This document shows positions 43,887-53,138 of a DNA stretch of 64,000 nucleotides, piece by piece (the stretch's first letter is position 1; each line of letters begins with the position of its first letter). This DNA is from Comamonas sp. lk (GTDB lineage Bacteria; Pseudomonadota; Gammaproteobacteria; Burkholderiales; Burkholderiaceae_C): positions 62,001 to 126,000 of the forward strand of contig CAMELV010000006.1 of the NCBI GenBank assembly GCA_945925985.1, read 5' to 3'. The notes beneath the pieces were generated by a model. That model had not been told where the DNA came from and did no database searches. It worked only from the letters and a program-made list of their open reading frames with translations. A program made the position numbers and the translations under genes.

Positions 43887-45452
43887 TCAAGCTTTCCACA
43901 CTTTGTCGAATTGAATGGACCAGATTTGCGGGTGGAAGGTCAGATTGCGTATGTTTTTCTTGCGGATCATGAAGTTGTCGCCACCTGCTGGCAACACGGC
44001 TGGCACTTCCTCGTGCAGGATGGCTTGCATCTGGGTGTACAGGGCCTTGCGCTTGTCCGCCTCACGCGTCACCATCGCCTGTGCATACAAAGCCATGTAG
44101 CGATCATGTTCCGGGCCCGTCCAGTGGCCGCTTTCCACGAATTCGTGGCGCATGCGATACAGAGATATGCCGGCGTTTCTGGAGCCCACTGCTGTCATCG
44201 CAAATTTGTGGTACTTGCCCTTGGCAATGTCGTTATCGCCCGTCCGGAACTGGATGTAGCCATCATTGGGCCGCTCTTCGATCGCCATCGTGAAGCCGGC
44301 TTCCTTGACGGATTGCTGCAGCACCTGAAAGTAGCGCGGCACTTCCGGCAGTTGCGGGCTGTAGTACAGCGTCGGCAGGGTAATGCCGTTGGGGTATCCT
44401 GCTTCAGACAGCAGGCGCTTGGCCTTGGCCAAGTCTCGCCCCCCAGGACGCGGTACAAAGTTGGGGTCTGTAACAACCAGATGGCTGTCGTTACCGACCC
44501 AACCAAATTTGCCCCCGTAGGCGATCCGCACAATTGCCTCGCGGTCGATGGCCGCCGCGAAGGCCTGCCGGATGCGTTTGTCGAGGAATGGCGAACCTGG
44601 GTGCTTGGGCAACTGGACGACAAAACTGTAACCGCCCTTGGCTGACTCAATGTCGTAAGCCGAGTCGGACTGGAATTGCGCCAATGCCCGTGGGTCGATG
44701 CTCATGACGGCATCGAACTGACCCGCACGTAAACCGTTGAGCGCTGCTTCCTGTTGACCTTCTCGGTTGTACAGCTCTACCCGGTCCAGATAAGGGAAGC
44801 CCTTGCGCCAATAGCCCTCATGACGCTCCATGATGAGAGAGCGATTGGGATCCGTGGAGACGATCTTGAACGGCCCGCTACCAATACCACTGAATCCGAT
44901 AGTCTCCAGTGGACTAGCCGGCATGATCACGCTGTTGTACTCGGCCAGAATGTATGGAAATTCGGCGTTGCCGCTGTCCAGCGTGAAGCGGGTGACGTAT
45001 TTGCCAATGGTTTCGAGCTTTATGATCTGACGCGCGAACGGGGCATTTCTCCGGTGGTACTCAAACGAGGACGCTACGTCCTTGGCGGTCATCTCGGTGC
45101 CGTTGTGAAACATCACCCCTTCGCGCAGCGTGACGTCCCACACATTGAGCTTGTTGTCTGTGGGCTCGACCTTGCTTGCCAACTCAAGTTCCCACCCAAG
45201 CTGCTCGTTGACCCAAGTCAGGCAGTTCCACTGCAGTCGTGTATTCGAGTCGACCACAAAGTAAGGATGCCGCGCATTGCTGGCATCTGCAGCGCGGCGG
45301 TTGGCCGACAGTTGGGCGTAGATCAGGGTTCCACCGCGCTTGGGTGTTTCCTGGGCGAAGGCTTTTCCCAACAAGCTTGAATCAAGCGACGCAATCAGCA
45401 TGCCGGCACCGGCACCACCGCGCAAAATATCTCTGCGAAGAATCTTTGACAT
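43887..45452 (-). CDS. ABC transporter solute-binding protein, SBP_bac_5 family, Tat-exported
   Basis: About 521 residues. The N-terminus SKILRRDILRGGAGAGMLIASLDSSLLGKAFA has the RRDIL twin-arginine motif, so export is probably through Tat. The family-5 fold is shown by VWDVTLREGVMFHNGTEMTAKDVASSFEYHRR and a hydrophobic segment YGGKFGWVGNDSHLV. It is the binding protein of the downstream permeases and fused ATPase. The substrate may be a peptide or similar. A LysR gene starts 33 bases away on the other strand. Confidence 0.87.
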   Translation of the reverse strand: MSKILRRDILRGGAGAGMLIASLDSSLLGKAFAQETPKRGGTLIYAQLSANRRAADASNARHPYFVVDSNTRLQWNCLTWVNEQLGWELELASKVEPTDNKLNVWDVTLREGVMFHNGTEMTAKDVASSFEYHRRNAPFARQIIKLETIGKYVTRFTLDSGNAEFPYILAEYNSVIMPASPLETIGFSGIGSGPFKIVSTDPNRSLIMERHEGYWRKGFPYLDRVELYNREGQQEAALNGLRAGQFDAVMSIDPRALAQFQSDSAYDIESAKGGYSFVVQLPKHPGSPFLDKRIRQAFAAAIDREAIVRIAYGGKFGWVGNDSHLVVTDPNFVPRPGGRDLAKAKRLLSEAGYPNGITLPTLYYSPQLPEVPRYFQVLQQSVKEAGFTMAIEERPNDGYIQFRTGDNDIAKGKYHKFAMTAVGSRNAGISLYRMRHEFVESGHWTGPEHDRYMALYAQAMVTREADKRKALYTQMQAILHEEVPAVLPAGGDNFMIRKKNIRNLTFHPQIWSIQFDKVWKA

Positions 45453-45477
45453 GGGCTACTCCATAAAAAAATATAAT

Positions 45478-45497
45478 TTGATAGATGAACGCATCAA
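45478..45497. promoter_or_regulatory. Inverted repeat TTGAT-N10-ATCAA in the LysR/ABC divergent region
   Basis: TTGAT at 45478-45482 and ATCAA at 45493-45497 surround the annotated ATG of the LysR gene. LysR sites are often of T-N11-A form, so this is a plausible operator and an argument that the true LysR start is later. Confidence 0.35.
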
Positions 45498-46441
45498 CAA
45501 ATGTAATTTCGACGCATGTCAAAAATGTGACCGCAACGCCACTTGACGTTGAAGTCGTGAGGCGCGACGGCGGCATCACGCTCGCCTCGTTGCGAGCGTT
45601 CGTTGCGGTTGTAGAAGAGAAGAGTTTTTCGCTCGCAGCGCAGCGCCTCGAGGTGACCCAACCCGGCATCTCATTGCAATTGGCAGCGCTTGAACGCGCC
45701 TGTGGATTCCTGGTTTGTCACCGAAAGCCGCAGGTTGCCCTGACAGAACAAGGGCGCGCGTTATTCCTCAAGGCGCGCCTGATCATCAGCCAGATGAGCG
45801 AGTTCGAAGCAAGCGTGCGCGACCTGCAGGACACCGCCGGCGGACGCATCAGAGTTGGCATGTCCGCGCCCTATGTCGCGATGCCCCTGGTTGCACGCTA
45901 CAGGGCGCAATTTCCCCATGTGCTGCTGCACACACAAATGGGCAATACGTCGTCACTACTGGAAGACGTCCAGCAATTGCGTATCGACGTCGGCGTGATG
46001 TCGTTGCTGGAGCCGCTCTCGTCATTGGCGTGCACCTTGATTGCGGCACCGCGGTTGATGCTCTGTGTGCGAGCGGATGACCCGATGGCCAAATTACAAC
46101 AGGTACGGGTGAATGACCTGGCAGGGCGTGACATCATTCTGCGTGAAAAAGGCTCATTGACACGGCAGGTGCTGGAAGCGGCGTTTGCGGCGGAGGGACT
46201 GCCGCTGCGCAGTAACTTTGAGTTGGCCTCGCGTGAAGCGATCAAAGAGGCTGTAGCCGCAGGGCTGGGTGCCACCGCGCTCTTCGAAGGCGAGTTGGGA
46301 GGCGATCGTCGCCTGGTTATGGTCCCTTTCGTGGGACTGCCCCGCTCCTCGGGGGTTTATGCAGTAGCGCTGCGGGAGTCCCTCGACCTGCCCCATGTTG
46401 GCGCGTTCATGGCCTGTGCCGTCCAAGGCCTCGTGTCATGA
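45485..46441 (+). CDS. LysR-family transcriptional regulator
   Basis: About 318 residues from the ATG. The winged helix ITLASLRAFVAVVEEKSFSLAAQRLEVTQPGISLQLAALE and the LysR effector-binding domain are clear. The helix begins about 30 residues into the protein, which is longer than usual, and no Shine-Dalgarno precedes the ATG. A GTG at 45557 would shorten it to a more usual size and free the operator region. Likely regulator of the divergent ABC operon. Confidence 0.88.
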   Translation: MNASTNVISTHVKNVTATPLDVEVVRRDGGITLASLRAFVAVVEEKSFSLAAQRLEVTQPGISLQLAALERACGFLVCHRKPQVALTEQGRALFLKARLIISQMSEFEASVRDLQDTAGGRIRVGMSAPYVAMPLVARYRAQFPHVLLHTQMGNTSSLLEDVQQLRIDVGVMSLLEPLSSLACTLIAAPRLMLCVRADDPMAKLQQVRVNDLAGRDIILREKGSLTRQVLEAAFAAEGLPLRSNFELASREAIKEAVAAGLGATALFEGELGGDRRLVMVPFVGLPRSSGVYAVALRESLDLPHVGAFMACAVQGLVS

Positions 46442-46498
46442 ACGCGTCACATGGCTTGCCTAACCTGAAAATTTATTATCGGTTTTCAAAGGATCAAA

Positions 46499-47401
46499 AT
46501 GACAGCTTGTTCCGCATTCAATCAGCCCGGGCGCTTTTTCAAGGGCAACCTCCATACCCACTCGACGATGTCGGATGGGCGCTATGCCCCTGAGGAGGTC
46601 TGCCGGCGCTACCGCGAAGCAGGGTATGACTTCCTGACCTTGAGCGACCACTTTCTGCCGGTCTATGATTTTCCGGTGACCGACACCACGGCCTATCGCA
46701 GTGAGGGGTTCACCACCTTGCTCGGCGCCGAAGTGCATGTTCGGGCAACGTCCATGGGAGAGGCTTGGCACCTGCTCGCAGTGGGGTTGCCACGCGATTT
46801 TCTAGCAACTCAGCCCGGTGAGTCCGGGCCACAGTTGGCGCAGCGTTGCCGCGACGCTGGCGCATTTGTCGGCATCGTCCATCCGGCCTGGTATGGGCTG
46901 TCATTGGAAGACGCCCGCAGCATTGAAAGCGCACACGCGGTAGAGATTTATAACCACACCAGCGCCGTGAAAACCGACCGTGGCGACAGCTCCGCGCTGT
47001 ATGACCAATTGTTGGCAGAAGGTCTGCGGTTGAGCGCGTTTGCATCGGATGATGCACACTTTCACTTCGACGATGCTTTCGGTGCCTGGGTAATGGTGAA
47101 GGCAGATAGCAACCAGCCAGAATTGCTTTTGGAGTCCCTCAAGCAGGGTCACTACTACTCTACGCAGGGGCCGTTGATCCACGATATCAGCATTGATGCC
47201 GGGCAGTTACATGTGAAATGCAGTGCTGCACGCGCTGTGATGTTGTTGGGCCGTGCTTCCAAAGCGGTTAGCGAGCTAGGTGTCAGCATAGAGTCTGCGA
47301 CATTGGCAACCGAGGGTGTTGCCAAGGGAGGCTACGGCCGCGTCGTTGTGATTTCTGACGACGGCCGCCGGGCCTGGAGCAACCCGATCTGGTTTGCCTG
47401 A
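46499..47401 (+). CDS. PHP-domain metallohydrolase, CehA/McbA type
   Basis: About 300 residues. The PHP motifs are GNLHTHSTMSDG (H-x-H), LSDHFLP, VGIVHPAW and FASDDAH, ending with a small beta-rich domain. PHP proteins are metal-dependent phosphatases, nucleases or carboxylester hydrolases; CehA-like members act on carbaryl esters, and others are histidinol phosphatases. It follows the LysR gene on the same strand after 57 bases. Substrate cannot be given. Confidence 0.8.
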   Translation: MTACSAFNQPGRFFKGNLHTHSTMSDGRYAPEEVCRRYREAGYDFLTLSDHFLPVYDFPVTDTTAYRSEGFTTLLGAEVHVRATSMGEAWHLLAVGLPRDFLATQPGESGPQLAQRCRDAGAFVGIVHPAWYGLSLEDARSIESAHAVEIYNHTSAVKTDRGDSSALYDQLLAEGLRLSAFASDDAHFHFDDAFGAWVMVKADSNQPELLLESLKQGHYYSTQGPLIHDISIDAGQLHVKCSAARAVMLLGRASKAVSELGVSIESATLATEGVAKGGYGRVVVISDDGRRAWSNPIWFA

Positions 47402-47421
47402 CGCTGGGCGGCTTCAGACCG

Positions 47422-48783
47422 CTAATAAGGCGGTAGAGAAACCGCCTCAGCCCCTTTGGGTTTGGCCCGACCAATGCCGGTGTAGTCAAACCCCAGCTCG
47501 GCCATCTGTTCCGGGTCGTACAGGTTGCGCCCGTCGATGATGACCGGCTGGCGCAGGCGCTGGCGCAGTTCGGCGTAGTCGGGGCTGCGGAACTCACGCC
47601 ACTCGGTGACCACAATCAGGGCGTCTGCGCCGTTAGTTGCCGCGAGCGGGTCTTTGCAGGCCACAAAGCCAGGCTGAGCTTGCCAACGAACGCTTGCACC
47701 GACCATTGCCGCGGGGTCAAAGGCTTGGACGCGGGCGCCGCGCTGCAGCAGCTCTTCAATCAGGTTCACACTCGGCGCTTCGCGCATGTCGTCAGTGCCC
47801 GGCTTGAAGGCCAGCCCCCACACCGCAAACTGCAGGCCACTCAGGTCTTCGCCAAAGCGTGCCACCACGCGCCGCCCCAACAGGCCGCGTTGCCGGTCGT
47901 TGATGGCTTGGGTGGCATGCAGCATGCTCAGCTCAGTGCCGGCCTCGGTGGCCATGTGCGCCAGGGCCCGCACGTCCTTAGGAAAACAGGAACCGCCCCA
48001 GCCACAGCCGGCATAGAGAAAATGGCTGCCGATGCGGGAGTCGCTGCCAATGCCAAGCCGCACTTGCTCGATATCAGCGCCTACCTTCTCCGACAACAGC
48101 GCCATCTCATTCATAAAGCTGATGCGTGTTGCCAGCATGGCATTAGCCACGTACTTGGTGAGCTCGGCGCTGCGCACGTCCATCATCATCAGGCGGTCGC
48201 GGTTGCGGAGAAACGGGGCATAGAGCGCACGCATCAACAATGCCGCCTGGTCGTCGTCGCAGCCCACGATCACCCGGTCCGGCCGCATGAAGTCGTCAAT
48301 CGCCACGCCTTCCTTGAGGAACTCCGGGTTGGACACCACGGCGTAGGGCAGCACCGCAGCGCGTTGGCGCAGGGCGGCTTCCATGGTGCTGCGGACCCGG
48401 TCGGCCGTGCCCACCGGCACCGTGCTCTTATTGACCACCAGCTTGTAGTCGGTCATGTGATCGCCGATGGTATGCGCCACTGCCAGCACATGTTGCAAGT
48501 CGGCAGAGCCATCCTCAGCAGCAGGCGTGCCCACGGCGATGAACACAATGGTCCCATGGTTCACGGCCACGGCCACATCGTTGGTAAAGGTCAGTCGGCC
48601 GGCCGCAGCATTGCGCTGCAATAGCGGCTCCAGGCCTTGCTCATGGATGGGGGAGATACCGCGCTGCAAATCAGCCACCCGCTTTGCATCGACGTCCACG
48701 CAGACCACGCTGTTGCCCATTTCTGCCAGGCAGGCCGCTGTCACCAGGCCGACGTAACCGGCGCCAAACACACTGACTTTCAT
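47422..48783 (-). CDS. ugd: UDP-glucose 6-dehydrogenase
   Basis: About 453 residues. N-terminal Rossmann motif KVSVFGAGYVGLVTAACLAEMG, the catalytic cysteine in CGWGGSCFPKD, and the C-terminal dinucleotide-fold domain with GLAFKPGTDDMREAP are diagnostic. It converts UDP-glucose to UDP-glucuronate with two NAD+. The ORF track start is 20 codons early; the ATG at 48783 is used. UDP-glucuronate could serve polysaccharides or, in principle, the GT4 lipid glycosyltransferase encoded 13 kb away. Confidence 0.93.
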   Translation of the reverse strand: MKVSVFGAGYVGLVTAACLAEMGNSVVCVDVDAKRVADLQRGISPIHEQGLEPLLQRNAAAGRLTFTNDVAVAVNHGTIVFIAVGTPAAEDGSADLQHVLAVAHTIGDHMTDYKLVVNKSTVPVGTADRVRSTMEAALRQRAAVLPYAVVSNPEFLKEGVAIDDFMRPDRVIVGCDDDQAALLMRALYAPFLRNRDRLMMMDVRSAELTKYVANAMLATRISFMNEMALLSEKVGADIEQVRLGIGSDSRIGSHFLYAGCGWGGSCFPKDVRALAHMATEAGTELSMLHATQAINDRQRGLLGRRVVARFGEDLSGLQFAVWGLAFKPGTDDMREAPSVNLIEELLQRGARVQAFDPAAMVGASVRWQAQPGFVACKDPLAATNGADALIVVTEWREFRSPDYAELRQRLRQPVIIDGRNLYDPEQMAELGFDYTGIGRAKPKGAEAVSLPPY

Positions 48784-48929
48784 GTACTTCTCCAGAGGGT
48801 TGTTCTGGAGCAAGATCGTCGCGAACCGACGTGACCATGGCATGACGTTAGCGCGTCAAATCTGTGACAAGCGCAACCTTTTCAACTCAAACACCTCAAA
48901 AGTAAAACCATGATTGTGCGGTAGATCAC

Positions 48930-50078
48930 TCACCACCACCTCCCTGCCAAAACCAGGCCTTGGGCCTCAAAGCGGAGATTGCCGACCAGCGACTCTCCGG
49001 CAGCATCTTTGTAGAGGGTGGACCGATTGACCACTTTGAAAATACTGGCGTCAACACCAACGCCGGGCTTGAGGGTGCCCAGGGCGGGGCGGCGGATTGC
49101 CCGGGCTGCGTTGACCGTGGCGCAGGCGACCACGTCATTGAGCGACATGCCCAACACATGAAATTTTGCCAAGGTATGAAGCAGATCAATCGCTGGGCCA
49201 TTGGCAGACAGCAGGTGTACATCTGAAGAAATGACATCAGGTTGAATGCCCGCCTTGAGCATGGCGCGTGACGTTGCGAAGCTGCAGGACCCGCCCCCGT
49301 GACCAATGTCAAAAATGACGCCGCGGTTCAACGCATCCAGAACCTCTGCTCGGACGGCACCTTCGGGCGTGGTGGGCGCATTAGGTGGTGGTTTGAAGCA
49401 GTGCGTGAGGATGTCACCCTTGCGAAGGCGCGACAGCACTTCGACTCGGGTGGGTGGGATGTAGTCGATGTGCGCCATCACAGGTAAGCCCAAGGTCTCA
49501 GCGACCTCAATGGCGATATCCAGTGGCGCGAAGCCACGCGTGCCGCTGGAGCCACGGCCCACGCGAACCTTGATGCCAACCACCAGGTCGGCATGTTCGC
49601 GGGCCACGCTGATGCACGAATTCATGTCGAGCAGGCGCAGATCCTCGCACTCGCCCATGCGCACGGTGCGAGAGAAGGCGAAGATGCCAGGAAACGAGAT
49701 ATTCAGCAAGGGCAGGATGCGCAAGGGCGCAGAGGGCTCAATCACATGCTTACGAAAACCCAATAAATTCCCCGCGCCAGAGGTGCCTGCATCGACCAGG
49801 GTGGCTGTTGAGCTCTGGCGAGCCAAAGCAACCGGATCAACGCCGATTGAGGTACCGCCCCAGTACACATGCGTGTGCAAGTCGATAAGCCCCGGTGTAA
49901 CGATCATTCCCGTGACATCGCGTACATCGGCAGTAACCCCGGCGCGCAGATTTAGACCGATTTCAGCAACGACCCCATTCAAAAATCGCACATCGCAAAT
50001 CTGATCAAGTCCCTGTGAGGGATCGATTACCCGGCCTTGGCGCAACAGGACTTCGTGCGGTGCATTATGAAGAGACAC
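48930..50078 (-). CDS. Amidohydrolase/deacetylase family metallohydrolase
   Basis: About 382 residues of a metal-dependent TIM barrel. TPGLIDLHTHVYWGGTSIGVDP gives the first metal site, ATLVDAGTSGAGNLLGFRKHV follows, MAHIDYIPP and SSDVH give further ligands. This is close to the Atu3266/EF0837 group, for which activity on acetyl-(R)-mandelate and N-acetyl-D-amino acids has been reported. A deacylase or lactonase for the substrate imported by this operon is likely. Last gene of the operon, 16 bases after the M14 gene. Confidence 0.78.
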   Translation of the reverse strand: MSLHNAPHEVLLRQGRVIDPSQGLDQICDVRFLNGVVAEIGLNLRAGVTADVRDVTGMIVTPGLIDLHTHVYWGGTSIGVDPVALARQSSTATLVDAGTSGAGNLLGFRKHVIEPSAPLRILPLLNISFPGIFAFSRTVRMGECEDLRLLDMNSCISVAREHADLVVGIKVRVGRGSSGTRGFAPLDIAIEVAETLGLPVMAHIDYIPPTRVEVLSRLRKGDILTHCFKPPPNAPTTPEGAVRAEVLDALNRGVIFDIGHGGGSCSFATSRAMLKAGIQPDVISSDVHLLSANGPAIDLLHTLAKFHVLGMSLNDVVACATVNAARAIRRPALGTLKPGVGVDASIFKVVNRSTLYKDAAGESLVGNLRFEAQGLVLAGRWW

Positions 50079-50094
50079 GGACAGTTACTTTCTT

Positions 50095-51057
50095 TCAGGC
50101 AACCCTGCGGCCCCAAGCAAACGCCTGTTGACCTTTGGCGGGCGAGGGTCGGGGTGCGATCACAATAGCTTCATCAAAGGGCGCCAGAACCGGTTTTTGA
50201 CCGTCCATGGCAGCGCATGCCCCCAATGGGTACGCGTCAAAGCCCGCATAGCTGCCCACAATTTCTAGGTGATCGCTTTCAGCGATGACGGGCTGCACAA
50301 TCTCAAAACGTTCTATGGCTGAGTCGGCAGGGACAACCGCGGCGGCAAGCAAGTTGACTGCAACGGCCGTTTCGATCATGCCGCAAACCTGCAGCATGCG
50401 AACCGCTGTCTGCCAGGCGTTGTCCACGCTAGAGCGTGCAAAGTGTTGACCGCACTCGACAATCAGGGCTACCGCGCCCGCGTCGTCCTGGCCAAAGGCG
50501 TTGTAATCAATGAGGTGATAACCCTCGTGCCGGATCCCCGGCAAAAACAGCTGGCGTCTTGGATGTCCCAGTGCGTCGGCGAGAGCCCGTGTCTTGGCAA
50601 GTTTGGGTAAAACGAAAAAGGGTTTGAGTGCGTGCCAGGTCGAGTGCAGGTCCAGCAGGCGGTCCACTGTGCGAACAATGGGGAGCATCTCATGGGCGCG
50701 GCGCGCCTCAATGGTCTGCGCATCCTCTTGTAGCAGGTCGTCGTGCCACAGTCGATTGAAGTCTCTGTCTAAAAACCGTGCGTCGAGCCGTTTTGGGCCG
50801 AAGCACTGGTAGGCGGACACATTGGCAAAGGACAGGGTTAATGCCCCGCAAACCGGACGAATATTGAGGTCCAACAACCGCTTGACGACACGCATGCCAC
50901 ACAATTCGTTGCCGTGCGTTAGCGCATTGATCATGACGTGCGGGCCAGCACGTGGGCTACGAAACGAGTGGACGTAGTCCACACCCGACGTGCCCCGCCG
51001 GTAGGGCGACAGGTCTTCCGGCTCGAGCTCTAGGGGATAGTCAGGTGCCTGACTCAT
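50095..51057 (-). CDS. Succinylglutamate desuccinylase/aspartoacylase family protein
   Basis: About 320 residues of the M14-like AstE/AspA family. Zinc ligands come from ALTHGNELCG (H and E) and LLDLHST (H), and the catalytic acid is expected in the VALIVECGQH region. These enzymes hydrolyse N-acyl amino acids such as N-acetylaspartate or N-succinylglutamate. Its substrate here should be an amide, possibly released by the same operon that encodes the amidohydrolase. Confidence 0.82.
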   Translation of the reverse strand: MSQAPDYPLELEPEDLSPYRRGTSGVDYVHSFRSPRAGPHVMINALTHGNELCGMRVVKRLLDLNIRPVCGALTLSFANVSAYQCFGPKRLDARFLDRDFNRLWHDDLLQEDAQTIEARRAHEMLPIVRTVDRLLDLHSTWHALKPFFVLPKLAKTRALADALGHPRRQLFLPGIRHEGYHLIDYNAFGQDDAGAVALIVECGQHFARSSVDNAWQTAVRMLQVCGMIETAVAVNLLAAAVVPADSAIERFEIVQPVIAESDHLEIVGSYAGFDAYPLGACAAMDGQKPVLAPFDEAIVIAPRPSPAKGQQAFAWGRRVA

Positions 51058-51066
51058 CAGGGCGAC

Positions 51067-51414
51067 TTAGGCCTTCAGCGACAAAGTGGCAACCACCTTG
51101 AATTCACAGGAATTAGGCACGGCTACCGCCAATCTAAGCCAGCCACCAAAGTTCAAGACTCTGCCGAAGCTGACCGTATCTGGCACCGTAGGCAGCTCGA
51201 ACTCTGTACCTTCGTTCACCCAATGCAGGCCATCCGGCGAAATCTGAACACGCGCCACAGCTGTCCCCAAGTGTGGCGTCGACTCGGGCATGAGGTGAAT
51301 GAAGAAAACAGCTTCGCTGGCCCAAGCGGCTTCATAGGGTTCGGTGTAGACCTGCCCGGTCCAGCGCTCGCCTCTGGCAATGACCGCAGTATAGGTGTTG
51401 CGTAAAGTGGTCAC
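51067..51414 (-). CDS. Small unknown protein of the catabolic operon
   Basis: About 115 residues from a GTG at 51414, placed one base after the stop of the neighbouring unknown gene and served by GGAG upstream. It is rich in beta-strand-like segments (AVFFIHLMPE, RVQISPDGLHWVNEG, FGGWLRLAVAV). I do not recognise the family. The longer ORF in the track begins inside the upstream gene. Conservation with the DUF neighbour suggests the two act together. Confidence 0.6.
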   Translation of the reverse strand: MTTLRNTYTAVIARGERWTGQVYTEPYEAAWASEAVFFIHLMPESTPHLGTAVARVQISPDGLHWVNEGTEFELPTVPDTVSFGRVLNFGGWLRLAVAVPNSCEFKVVATLSLKA

Positions 51415-51415
51415 G

Positions 51416-52270
51416 TTAAAAATCTCCTGACAAAAGCACGCTGTCCAGATAAAAGAAAGTCCGTTTAGCGGTATCACTTTCGCAAAAAAAGGCCAAGTTC
51501 AGCATGCAATCTAGATTGGCCATAGCGGGCATTTTGATCGACTCCAAACCTGAGGGGTCCATAACAAGGTCATTGCACTGGAACCCGAGCCAACACATGT
51601 TGACCAAGTCGAAATCAAAGCGCAGGTAGTGCCAGTTGATCTTGGTGGGGATCTCGTTATAGCAAAGGTTTTGGTGCCCCCCGGGGACATCTTCCCAGTC
51701 TTCTGGACTCAGGTGATCGTGGGTGACGATCTCGCTGCCGCCAATCGCCCGAAAAGGTGTGGTGCGTTGCTTGAACTGCCATTGGTGTCGACGCTCGCCG
51801 TTCAGGGTGTTGAGGTAACGCAGATGGGGCATCACGCGTTGCTCTCGGTCTTGCAGGTCAAACAAGACACCGAACGCGCGGACGTCTTTGTCTGACAACT
51901 TCAACTCATTGGCCTCTGGCTTGCAAGCGAAATAAGTCTCGACCCGAATACGAGAGGCTTTTCGAAACGTCACTCGTTTGATGGCTGTGTTCCTCTCGCC
52001 AGCGACGGGGCGCGTGGCGATCTTTAAGGCATAGGTGCCATCGAATGAGCCGTGGGTGCCGCTGTCCCAGTGGGTGATCTGACTCAACATCGGCTGGGTG
52101 TGACGGGCATAGGATGTCGTCATGGTGTCGAGGGAATCCTGGTAGTTGCCGACAAGGCAGGTCCAGCCGTTCATGCCCTGATCGAAGTCGTCAAAGTAGA
52201 TGACCCGCTCCATCGGGTCAAAACGCGATAAACGCGGATCGCCATGAACAGGGTGACTATCAGAATGCAT
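51416..52270 (-). CDS. Unknown protein, possible jelly-roll domain (DUF6772-like)
   Basis: About 284 residues. No signal peptide. Short beta-strands and many aromatic residues (DDFDQGMNGWTCLVGNY, HWDSGTHGSFDGTYALKIAT, WHYLRFDFDLVNMCWLGFQ, FFYLDSVLLSGDF) are typical of beta-sandwich carbohydrate-binding-like folds. It resembles uncharacterised DUF6772-type proteins found with sugar ABC operons. Function unknown; sugar binding or a hydrolase accessory role would fit. Confidence 0.55.
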   Translation of the reverse strand: MHSDSHPVHGDPRLSRFDPMERVIYFDDFDQGMNGWTCLVGNYQDSLDTMTTSYARHTQPMLSQITHWDSGTHGSFDGTYALKIATRPVAGERNTAIKRVTFRKASRIRVETYFACKPEANELKLSDKDVRAFGVLFDLQDREQRVMPHLRYLNTLNGERRHQWQFKQRTTPFRAIGGSEIVTHDHLSPEDWEDVPGGHQNLCYNEIPTKINWHYLRFDFDLVNMCWLGFQCNDLVMDPSGLESIKMPAMANLDCMLNLAFFCESDTAKRTFFYLDSVLLSGDF

Positions 52271-52274
52271 GAGA

Positions 52275-53138
52275 TCATCCTTTCACTGAGCCAGCGGTCA
52301 GACCGGCAATTAGGTACTTCTGCACTATCCAAACGAAGGCCAAGATGGGCAGCAGCTGCAGGGTAGCGGCAGCAAACAAAATGCCCCAGTCCACCCCATC
52401 AATCGCTCCCACCATTTCGGAAATCACTAGTGGTGCTGTCTTTGCATCCACCGTGGTGAATATAAAGGCGAACAGGAAGTCATTCCAAGCGAAGACCATG
52501 ACGAATACGGCGGTGGAGATCAAGCCTGCATACGACAGCGGCAAGATGATTCGCCTCAGGGTTTGCCAAAGACCGGCGCCGTCCATTGACGCGGACTCTT
52601 CCAGCTCCCGTGGCAACTGATCAATAAATGCCTTCATGATCCATACGCCCAGGCTAACAAAAAATGAGCAGTACAAGACCACGAGCAGAAACTTGGTGTC
52701 ATTCAGGTGTAGCCAGTTAACAGCAGGAAACAAGGGCAAAGTGAGCACAATGGGCGGCAACAGGCGCACCATGATCATGAAGAACGCGCTTGCCGTTAAG
52801 GCTTTGCTGGAGCGACGCGAGTAAGCGTAGCCCGCCAGGAAAGAAACGACCAGAGTCAAGGCTGTCGCCAACAAGGCAACCCACAGACTGTTGGTCAGGT
52901 TGGTGAAAAAATCAGGCCAACGCTTCCATAGATTTTGGTAGTTTTGGAAAGTAAAGGAGAAGCCCCACAAAGAACCGTGAGAGAGAATATCGCGCGGTGC
53001 GCGCAATGACATTGAGACGATCAACGCGATCGGAAAGATCGACCACAGCAATACCGCAGCCAATGCCAGCATTCGAAGCATGCCGATGCCCCACTTCTTT
53101 AGCCGGCGCGGGTTCAGCAAAGGCTTAGGAGGCGTCAT
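52275..53138 (-). CDS. ABC sugar permease, MalG/UgpE type
   Basis: About 287 residues with six helices. The EAA loop is PRELEESASMDGAGLWQTLRRIILPLSYAG, and the C-terminus ends in the typical GLTAGSVKG. Second membrane subunit of a maltose-type importer. It overlaps the MalF-type gene by 14 bases. Confidence 0.9.
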   Translation of the reverse strand: MTPPKPLLNPRRLKKWGIGMLRMLALAAVLLWSIFPIALIVSMSLRAPRDILSHGSLWGFSFTFQNYQNLWKRWPDFFTNLTNSLWVALLATALTLVVSFLAGYAYSRRSSKALTASAFFMIMVRLLPPIVLTLPLFPAVNWLHLNDTKFLLVVLYCSFFVSLGVWIMKAFIDQLPRELEESASMDGAGLWQTLRRIILPLSYAGLISTAVFVMVFAWNDFLFAFIFTTVDAKTAPLVISEMVGAIDGVDWGILFAAATLQLLPILAFVWIVQKYLIAGLTAGSVKG

